From a candidate division BRC1 bacterium ADurb.BinA292 (lineage in GTDB: Bacteria > Sumerlaeota > Sumerlaeia > MVZB01), in the NCBI GenBank assembly GCA_002068205.1, contig MVZB01000031.1:1-20057 (forward strand): DNA of 20,057 bases, written 5' to 3'. Each line of letters opens with the position of its first letter. The stretch's first letter is position 1. The translations under genes were made by a program, and so were the position numbers. The notes beneath the pieces were generated by a model. It did not search any database. It worked only from the letters and a program-made list of their open reading frames with translations, and was not told where the DNA came from. Below are positions 14,619 to 20,057 of this stretch, piece after piece.

Positions 14619-14647
14619 AGAATATGACAGACCGTTCTGTCTGTCAA
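14619..14647 (-). promoter_or_regulatory. tetR promoter
   Basis: Minus strand TTGACA (14642-14647, perfect -35), exactly 17 nt, then TATTCT (14619-14624). The TetR palindrome fills the spacer and overlaps the -35. Transcription would begin within about 2 nt of the ATG. Confidence 0.65.
14625..14646. promoter_or_regulatory. TetR operator at the tetR promoter
   Basis: Perfect palindrome TGACAGAC-N6-GTCTGTCA (22 bp), placed between -35 and -10 where a bound repressor would block RNA polymerase. The related site at 13973-13992 supports a real binding motif. Confidence 0.75.
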
Positions 14648-14759
14648 CGAGAAAAAATGGGGCTGGCGAAGCGGCAGCCCCGTTTCAAGTGCGGCGCCCG
14701 AGCGTTGCCACGCCACACGGCGACACCGGTACGGTTCCGAGGAACCGCCGAATCGGTAA

Positions 14760-14801
14760 CGATACCGATTTCGATGGCGATCCCGATCCCGATCCCGACA
14801 A
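14760..14801. repeat. CGATNN hexamer array
   Basis: Six consecutive CGATNN units (AC, TT, GG, CC, CC, CC) and a seventh CGACAA. The last three full units are identical (CGATCC). Read in one frame they would encode alternating Asp (DTDFDGDPDPDPDN), like a calcium-binding repeat, but no supported gene contains them. Confidence 0.7.
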
Positions 14802-14969
14802 CTCCGGTTCTCCTTTGCGGCTCGGCCCCTGCGCTTCCATGGCCGACGTCAATTTTCCGGGCGATTCTCAGTGGAGCGCGGCGGGCGGAATCCTTATCTT
14901 GATCACCCGGGTCGGGCGCGCCGCCGCGCCCTGCCCCTCGACCGGTCAAACTCGAAGGATGGAGTCACC

Positions 14970-15656
14970 GTGACCTCGCACCCTCGCCTTCTCGCCATGA
15001 TCCCCGCGCGGCTGGGCAGCCAGCGGCTGAAACAGAAGAACCTGCGTGAAATCGCCGGCGCGTCGCTGGTGGCGTGGGCGGTGCGCAAGTGCCGCGCCGC
15101 CGGCGTGTTCGACGAAATCTGGGTCAATTCCGAGGCGGAGGAGATCGGCCGGATCGCCGAGGCCGAGGGGGCGCGGTTCCACCGCCGTCCGCCGGAGCTG
15201 GCCAACAACGTCGCCACTTCCGAGCAGTTCGTGCACGAGTTTCTGCTGGCGCACCCGTGCGACTATCTGATTCAGGTCCATTCGATCGCGCCGCTGCTGA
15301 CGACGGAGGAGGTGCGGGCGTTTGTCGAGGCGATGCTCGCCGACGGTTGCGACGTGCAGCTCAGTTGCACGCTGGAGCAGATCGAGTGCGCGCTGGACGG
15401 CCGGCCGGTCAATTTCACGTTTGCCGAGAAGACCAACTCCCAGGAGCTGCGGCCGATCCAGCGCGTGACGTGGAGCATCACCGGCTGGCGGCGCGCGACC
15501 TACCTGGAGGCGTTCGCCGCGGGGCGGACCGCCACCTATGCCGGCCGCGTCGCGTTCCATCCGCTGGACCGGCTGGCCGGTCACATCATCAAGACCGAAG
15601 AGGACCTGCAACAGGCCGCGGCGCTCTGGCCGCTGCGTTTCGGCGCGCGGGATTGA
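14970..15656 (+). CDS. Acylneuraminate cytidylyltransferase-like protein
   Basis: Predicted to couple CTP to a 2-keto sugar acid or related sugar for surface glycans. The 228-residue product has the CTP-binding signature IPARLGSQRLKQKNL (11-25), TSEQFVHEFLL (83-93) and IQVHSIAPLLTTEEV (101-115), replacing the usual LLQPTSPLR. Near the end, HIIKTEEDLQQA (205-216) aligns with the DIDTEEDF-type segment of NeuA but lacks the metal-binding Asp residues upstream of TEED. The family fold is clear; the exact substrate is not, and CMP-sialic acid synthase activity should not be assumed. The GTG at 14970 follows AAGGATGGAG at good spacing; the upstream open frame is not conserved. No sialic or pseudaminic acid biosynthesis gene is nearby. 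Confidence 0.82.
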   Translation: MTSHPRLLAMIPARLGSQRLKQKNLREIAGASLVAWAVRKCRAAGVFDEIWVNSEAEEIGRIAEAEGARFHRRPPELANNVATSEQFVHEFLLAHPCDYLIQVHSIAPLLTTEEVRAFVEAMLADGCDVQLSCTLEQIECALDGRPVNFTFAEKTNSQELRPIQRVTWSITGWRRATYLEAFAAGRTATYAGRVAFHPLDRLAGHIIKTEEDLQQAAALWPLRFGARD

Positions 15657-15702
15657 TCGGCCGCGGGCGCGGCCGGTTTGAACCGATGGCGGCGGAGGCC
15701 GC

Positions 15703-17787
15703 TCAGTAGAGGCTCTGAATCCGCCGCCGGATGGCCGGCGTGATCAGGTCGGGGGCCAAGCGCTGGACCTCGGCGTAGTGCTCCAGCGCCTGCTGCCTTG
15801 CGCCGGTCAGTTCCAGCGCCGTGGCCAGATTCAAGTGGACCGCCCCCGCGTCGGGCTGGAGCTCAAGCACGTTGCGGTAGTGCCCGATGGCCTCATCAAA
15901 GCGCCCTTGCTCGGCGAGCAGGTTGGCCAGGTTGAAGCGGGCGTCGATCAGCCGCGGCTCGAGCTTCAGGGCGGCTTCGTACCGCGCGATTGCCTCATCG
16001 GGCCGGTTCAGTTGAACGAGCAGATCGCCGAGGACGGCGTGCGCCTGGGGCTGCTCCGGCGCCAGATCCAGGATGCGGCGCAGGTGGTCCTCGGCTTCGG
16101 AGAACCGCTGCTGCGCGAGCAGCAGGTCCGACAGCGCGCGGTGGAGCTGGACTTCGTCGGGCTTCACGGCGAGCGTCCGGATCAGCAACTGTTCCGCCTC
16201 GGCGAATTGCCCCAGGCCGATCAGCAGCAGGCCGAGGTTGGTCGCCGCGGGGGTGGAGCCGGGATCGAGGCGCAGGGCCTCGCGCAGCTCGCGCTCGGCT
16301 TCCTCATTCCTTTTCAAGACCATCAAGGTTGCGCCCAAAGCGTTGCGCAGCCGCGCGTCGCGGGGGCGCAGATCGACCGCGCGGGCATACTCCGCGGCCG
16401 CCGCGTCGAGCTGTTGCCGGTCGCGCAGGTGCGTGGCCAGCAGCGTATGGGCCGCGGCCGACTCGGGGTGGCGCGCCAGGCTGTGGCGCAGCAGCGGGTC
16501 GGGATCGCGGTAAGGCCCCAGTTGGCGCAGGCTGATGACCGCCAGCAGGACGAGCAGGGTGACCGCGCCGGCGCGGCGGACATCGCGCAGCGACGCCGGC
16601 AAGCGCGCGAACAGGCCGACCAGGATCGCGGCCAGCGCCGCCAGAGGCACGGCGGCCGCCAGGTACTGGAACCGGTCGGCGACATACGCATCGCGCAGGA
16701 TCGAGCGGTCGAACAGCCCGAGCGCCGGCGCCAGCAGCAGCAGGTAGGTCGCGAGCGCCGCCAGCGGTTCGTTCCCCGCCCGGCCGGCCAACCTCAGAAC
16801 CAGCAGGACCACGAACGCCAGGATCAGCAGCCCGATGGGGATCAGGTTGGGCGGCGTCAACGCGACGGTCCATTGCGGGTAGAACGCGGCCAGGCCGGCG
16901 GGCCAGACCACGTGGAGCGCATGCAGGCCGACGGCGCGGGCCGCGATCAGCAGCCGCTCGGGCGGGCTGACGTGGGCGATTGAAACCAGGTGCTCCTGGA
17001 CCGGCGCCGCATCGGCGAGCGCCACCCACGCCGCCAGCAGCATCGCCGGCGCCAGCAGCAGGTGGTAGCGGCCGAGCGGAAGCACCGACCACCGTTCGCG
17101 GCGCCAGAGCGCCAGCACCGCCAGCACGAACGGGACCGGCCAGACCGAGGCGTGAATCGCGAGCGCGATCGCCAGGAGCGCCAGCGCCCCGGCGTAGAGC
17201 GGCCAGCGCGGCCGCGCGGCAAACCGGACCCAGCCGAGGGCGCCCAGCAGCGCAGCGGCCGCCGCAAGCAGGCGGGGTTGTTCGCTGATCAGCGCAATCG
17301 CCTGCGCGTGGAGCGGGTGAACGGCATACAGCGCCGCGGCGAACCAGGCGGCGCGCACGCGCAAGCGGTGCAGCAGGAGCCAGAGCAGCACGGCGTTGGC
17401 GGCGTGCAGCAACAGGCTGACCAGATGCCAGGCGGCGGCGCGGTCGCCCAAGAGCCGGCCCTCCACCCGCAGGAAGAGATGGCCGAGCCGGCCGTGATGC
17501 CCCGCCGTCAGGAGGGATTCGGCGTGGCGCCAGGTGTCGGGCGCCGGGGCGGTCGGTTCGCCCGGCGGATACAATTCGTTGCCGAGCAGAAAGCCGTTGG
17601 AAAGCACGGGACAGAACGCGGCGATGGCCAGGAGCGCGAGCGAGAGGGGTTGGAGCCAGATCAGGGATGCCACCGGGGGCGGCGCGCCGCGTTCGGTGGG
17701 CGCCGGCCGCGCCGCGGGCGGGCTGTCGTCGGTCGCCTCATCCGGCTGATCGGAGGCGGACTGGGGCGGGGGCGTCGGCTCGGCCAT
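15703..17787 (-). CDS. Multi-pass membrane protein with C-terminal TPR repeats (TMTC/GT-C-like)
   Basis: The 694-residue product has a Pro/Asp-rich disordered N-terminus (1-38), about ten membrane segments (about 42-425) and roughly seven 34-residue TPRs (about 440-685). The membrane part matches the bacterial TMTC/GT-C-type layout: HLVSLLLHAANAVLL, ALYAVHPLHAQAIALISEQ, VVWPAGLAAFYP and VADRFQYLAA. Family members are proposed glycosyltransferases. Here the acidic first-loop motif is replaced by NGFLLGNELYPPG, and the usual ERKD is EQPR, so activity is doubtful. ATG 17787 was chosen. A TTG at 17862 would add 25 residues (with two cysteines) that look unrelated; neither start has a clear ribosome site. 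It converges with the cytidylyltransferase-like gene, and the ABC permease genes lie upstream on the same strand. Confidence 0.85.
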   Translation of the reverse strand: MAEPTPPPQSASDQPDEATDDSPPAARPAPTERGAPPPVASLIWLQPLSLALLAIAAFCPVLSNGFLLGNELYPPGEPTAPAPDTWRHAESLLTAGHHGRLGHLFLRVEGRLLGDRAAAWHLVSLLLHAANAVLLWLLLHRLRVRAAWFAAALYAVHPLHAQAIALISEQPRLLAAAAALLGALGWVRFAARPRWPLYAGALALLAIALAIHASVWPVPFVLAVLALWRRERWSVLPLGRYHLLLAPAMLLAAWVALADAAPVQEHLVSIAHVSPPERLLIAARAVGLHALHVVWPAGLAAFYPQWTVALTPPNLIPIGLLILAFVVLLVLRLAGRAGNEPLAALATYLLLLAPALGLFDRSILRDAYVADRFQYLAAAVPLAALAAILVGLFARLPASLRDVRRAGAVTLLVLLAVISLRQLGPYRDPDPLLRHSLARHPESAAAHTLLATHLRDRQQLDAAAAEYARAVDLRPRDARLRNALGATLMVLKRNEEAERELREALRLDPGSTPAATNLGLLLIGLGQFAEAEQLLIRTLAVKPDEVQLHRALSDLLLAQQRFSEAEDHLRRILDLAPEQPQAHAVLGDLLVQLNRPDEAIARYEAALKLEPRLIDARFNLANLLAEQGRFDEAIGHYRNVLELQPDAGAVHLNLATALELTGARQQALEHYAEVQRLAPDLITPAIRRRIQSLY

Positions 17788-17923
17788 TCGGTGAACGGGG
17801 CATCCTTCCACGCGGGGATGGAGGCATTGTGGCACCCGGGTGGAAGCGTTGTCATCAGGCAAACGACAATCCGGCCGAGAACAATTAAAACCAGTCGGGA
17901 TTCAAGCAGATGGAGATCCGTCG

Positions 17924-17945
17924 GATCGGTCGGATGCGACCGATC
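17924..17945 (-). terminator. Hairpin after the ABC permease operon
   Basis: GATCGGTCG (17924-17932) and CGACCGATC (17937-17945) form a perfect 9-bp stem with a 4-nt loop, beginning 18 bp after the permease stop codon. There is no T-tract, so termination is inferred from position. Confidence 0.45.
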
Positions 17946-17963
17946 GCGGCCGCCGGCCCGCGC

Positions 17964-19103
17964 TCACTCCTTGAGCCCGGTCATCGAGATCCCTTCGATG
18001 AACGTGCGCTGGGTGAAGAAGAACAGTACGATGACGGGCAGGATGACGACCGTGCTGGCCGCCATCAGATAGTGCCATTCGGTGCCGCCGTGCTGGCTCT
18101 GGAAGTACTGGAGCCCGAGGGCCAGCGTGAAGTCGCGCTGATCGGTCAGGAAGATGAGCGGCCCGAGGAAGTCGTTCCAGGTCGCCATGAACTGGAACAG
18201 CGCGACGACGAGCAGGGCCGGCTTGACCAGCGGCAGCAGAACGCGCCGGAAGATGGCGAACTCGTTGCAGCCGTCGATGCGGGCGGCGTCGGCGAGCGCC
18301 GCCGGGATCGTCAGGAAGAACTGGCGCAGGAGGAAGACGTAAAACGGCGGGGCGAACCACGCGCCGACCCACAGCGGCTTCAGCGACCCGATCCAGCCGA
18401 GCCAGCGGAAGAGGCCATAGAGCGGGACCATGACGACGGGAAACGGGATCATCATCGTGGCGAGCGCCAGGATGAACAGCCGGTCGCGCCCGGGCCAGTC
18501 GATGCGCGAGAAGCCATAGGCCACCAGCGCGCAGGAGATGACCGTGCCGCAGACGGTCAGCAGGCAGAGGACCACCGTGTTGGCCAGGTAGCGCGGGAAC
18601 ATGCGCATCGCGCGCAGGGCGAGGATGAAATTGTCCCAGCGCAGGCTGATCCGGCGGGTCACCTGATCGGCGGGCAGGAGCCGTTCCTCGCCGAGCGAGC
18701 CGTCGGGATGGATCGCGCGCAGGCGGTACCACGGCGCCTCGGGCGAGGCGTCGATCTCCTCCAGGACGTGCACGAAGCGGGCGGTTTCCTCTCCGGTGCT
18801 GGAGATGACGCGCAGTTCGCCGCCGCTGACGTATTCGCGCGGGACCCATTCGGTCTCGCCCGTGTCGTCCCGCTCGATCCGGACCATCGGGCGCTCGAAG
18901 CGGCCGACCTGGCGCGCCTCGACCGGCGGGTCCGTGTCGGGCAGGTAGAGCCGGTGGGGCAGCCAGACGGGGGGCAGCGTCATCGTCTGCTCGAGCGGCT
19001 TGAGGGCGGTCAGGACCATCCACGCGAGTGGGAAGGCGAAGGCCACGCCGGCCAGCAGCACAACGACGTGAAGCAGCAGGGCGTTCAGCGGGCGGATTTT
19101 CAT
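17964..19103 (-). CDS. Carbohydrate ABC transporter permease (MalG-like) with large insertion
   Basis: Inner-membrane permease of a CUT1 sugar importer. The 379-residue product has a first membrane segment (about 8-33), then about 100 extra residues (55-155) that are polar and predicted extracytoplasmic. The standard core follows: YLANTVVLCLLTVCGTVI, TMMIPFPVVMVPLYGLF and the ATPase-contact EAA motif ADAARIDGCNEFAIFRRVLL (271-290). It ends RTFIEGISMTGLKE, as MalG proteins do. Typical MalG-type permeases have 275-300 residues. The ATG at 19103 overlaps the upstream permease stop as ATGA, so translation is coupled. The sugar is unknown, and no ATPase is in the window; such importers often use a shared MsmK/UgpC-type ATPase. 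Confidence 0.93.
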   Translation of the reverse strand: MKIRPLNALLLHVVVLLAGVAFAFPLAWMVLTALKPLEQTMTLPPVWLPHRLYLPDTDPPVEARQVGRFERPMVRIERDDTGETEWVPREYVSGGELRVISSTGEETARFVHVLEEIDASPEAPWYRLRAIHPDGSLGEERLLPADQVTRRISLRWDNFILALRAMRMFPRYLANTVVLCLLTVCGTVISCALVAYGFSRIDWPGRDRLFILALATMMIPFPVVMVPLYGLFRWLGWIGSLKPLWVGAWFAPPFYVFLLRQFFLTIPAALADAARIDGCNEFAIFRRVLLPLVKPALLVVALFQFMATWNDFLGPLIFLTDQRDFTLALGLQYFQSQHGGTEWHYLMAASTVVILPVIVLFFFTQRTFIEGISMTGLKE

Positions 19104-19993
19104 TTCGCCTTCCCCGCATAGTAGATATGGCGCCGGGTGGCGCGCGTGGCGATGAGCGTCAGGCCCAGAATGATCAGGAACAGGATCCACGCCATCGCGC
19201 AGGCGTAGCCCATGTCGTTGTAGGTGAAGGCGTTCTCATACAGATAGACGGCGTAGAACAGGGCGGAACGGCTGGGACCGCCGTTGCCGCCGAACATGAT
19301 GTAGGGCTGGGCGAAGATCTGCATCACACCGATGAGCCCCATGATCAGGTTGAAGTAGAGCACGGGCGAGATCATCGGCAGCGTGATGTGCCACAGCTTG
19401 TGGCGCGCGCGCGCGCCGTCAATTTCGGCCGATTCATACAACTCGCGCGGGACCTCCTGCAGCGCGGCGAGCGTGATGATCATGCCGCCGCCGACGCCCC
19501 ACAGGCTCATGATGACCAGCGCCGGCTTGGTCCAGGCGGGATCGCCCAGCCAGATCGGCCCCTTGATGCCGAACGTCTCCAGCGCGATGTTGAGCAGGCC
19601 GAACTGGCCGTTGAACATCCAGAGCCAGAGCATCGCCAGGGCGACGGCCGGCACCAGCGAGGGGAGAAAGAAGATCGTGCGGAACAGCGGCCGCAGCACG
19701 ATCGGCTGGTTGAGCAGCAGCGCCAGCCCCAGCGACAGCGCCAGCCCCAACGGCAGACTGACAGCGGCATAGAGCAGCGTGTTGCCGAGCGCCTGCCACA
19801 GCACGGTGTCGGTCAGCATGTCGCGGTAGTTCTGCAAGCCGAGCCAGACGGGATGCGAGAGGACGTCGTAATCGCAGAACGAATAATAGAACGTGGCGCC
19901 GACGGGATAGACGACGAACAGGGCGAAACCGAGCAGCCACGGGCTGATGAAGAGCAGGCCGTTGCGCAGGCGGAGCTTGGCGGCGGTCCTCAT
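19100..19993 (-). CDS. Carbohydrate ABC transporter permease (MalF/UgpA-like)
   Basis: Partner permease of the CUT1 importer. The 297-residue product has six predicted membrane segments, starting LLFISPWLLGFALFVVYPVG. It contains NYRDMLTDTVLWQALGNTL and LFRTIFFLPSLVPAVALAML, and the EAA loop ESAEIDGARARHKLWHITLP. The conserved tail region YENAFTYNDMGYACAMAWIL precedes the last segment. I chose ATG 19993 over one 18 bp upstream because it overlaps the stop of the preceding gene as ATGA and has GGAGCGAG at about 10 nt. The same ATGA overlap joins it to the next permease. Expression and sugar specificity are probably set by genes beyond the window edge. Confidence 0.95.
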   Translation of the reverse strand: MRTAAKLRLRNGLLFISPWLLGFALFVVYPVGATFYYSFCDYDVLSHPVWLGLQNYRDMLTDTVLWQALGNTLLYAAVSLPLGLALSLGLALLLNQPIVLRPLFRTIFFLPSLVPAVALAMLWLWMFNGQFGLLNIALETFGIKGPIWLGDPAWTKPALVIMSLWGVGGGMIITLAALQEVPRELYESAEIDGARARHKLWHITLPMISPVLYFNLIMGLIGVMQIFAQPYIMFGGNGGPSRSALFYAVYLYENAFTYNDMGYACAMAWILFLIILGLTLIATRATRRHIYYAGKAK

Positions 19994-20057
19994 GGTTGCC
20001 ACTCGCTCCATTCGCGCAGGCGGGCCGGGCCGACGGCGTCCCAGCGGACCTGGGCCC
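19990..20057 (-). CDS. C-terminal fragment of the gene upstream of the ABC permeases (cut by window edge)
   Basis: The last 21 codons of an open frame (ending GPARLREWSEWQP) run in from the right edge and stop at TGA 19990-19992, overlapping the permease ATG as ATGA. By operon position it is probably the sugar-binding protein, but the fragment is too short to recognise. Confidence 0.5.
   Translation of the reverse strand, partial: AQVRWDAVGPARLREWSEWQP

Larger units (their letters stand above)
14611..14969. other. Divergent intergenic region with operator, hairpins and CGATNN array
   Basis: This 359-bp gap separates tetR (-) from the cytidylyltransferase-like gene (+). From left to right it holds the tetR promoter and operator (14619-14647), a CGGTTCC-GA-GGAACCG hairpin (14732-14747), an AATCGGTA/TACCGATT inverted repeat (14751-14770), an overlapping hexamer array (14760-14801) and a good ribosome site before the GTG at 14970. 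No promoter for the plus-strand gene stands out. Confidence 0.5.

Noticed and set aside
15778..16983. 401-codon plus-strand open frame opposite the TPR gene
   Set aside because: Gln/Arg-rich mirror of the TPR codons; no domain, no ribosome site.
17788..17862. TTG at 17862 as start of the TPR protein
   Set aside because: It adds 25 Cys/Pro/His-containing residues unlike an N-terminus, with no ribosome site; ATG 17787 is simpler.

Overview
The window is high-GC bacterial chromosome (most codons end in G or C, and long antisense open frames appear opposite nearly every gene). It carries about 17 protein genes, one of them interrupted and one cut by the window edge, plus one tRNA. The mix is chromosomal and non-pathogenic: RNase Y, NrdR, an anaerobic sulfatase-maturase-type radical SAM enzyme, a TPR/GT-C membrane protein, and a carbohydrate ABC importer whose MalG-type permease has a large insertion. 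It suggests an environmental saccharolytic bacterium of the PVC/Planctomycetota or Sumerlaeota/Hydrogenedentes kind. That placement is inference from gene content; there is no rRNA or other phylogenetic marker here. I see no phage genes, transposase, integrase or CRISPR array.

Layout. 156-2749 (+): a GT2 glycosyltransferase, a LicC-like nucleotidyltransferase and 5-formyltetrahydrofolate cyclo-ligase, probably co-transcribed. 3064-5339 (-): aldose 1-epimerase (galM), then an iron-type solute-binding lipoprotein gene interrupted by one in-frame TAG. 5562-5650 (-): tRNA-Ser(GGA). 5764-8213: a peroxide-defence module, ahpC-ahpD (-) divergent from oxyR (+). An OxyR-type tetrameric operator abuts the -35 of a good ahpC promoter. 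8214-8781: non-coding, with a perfect 15-bp hairpin and a dispersed purine-rich repeat. 8782-10011 (-): radical SAM/SPASM maturase, divergent from rny (10265-11830, +), which has a clear hairpin terminator. 12075-14610 (-): tetR, then a SAM methyltransferase, then nrdR. Matching palindromic operators lie upstream of tetR and of the methyltransferase gene. 14970-15656 (+): acylneuraminate-cytidylyltransferase-like protein. 15703-17787 (-): GT-C-like membrane protein with C-terminal TPRs. 17964-20057 (-): two translationally coupled sugar ABC permeases and the last 21 codons of an upstream gene.

How it works together. The best supported regulatory units are (a) OxyR controlling an AhpC/AhpD peroxidase pair without AhpF, the arrangement known from actinobacteria, and (b) a TetR repressor that probably controls itself and a winged-helix methyltransferase through a shared operator. 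The GT2, the LicC-like and the NeuA-like proteins point to surface glycan decoration. I did not find a clearly new multi-gene defence or mobile system. The least explained items are the dispersed GA-rich repeat family, the TAG-interrupted lipoprotein gene in a window where no gene ends in TAG, and the TetR/methyltransferase module of unknown substrate.
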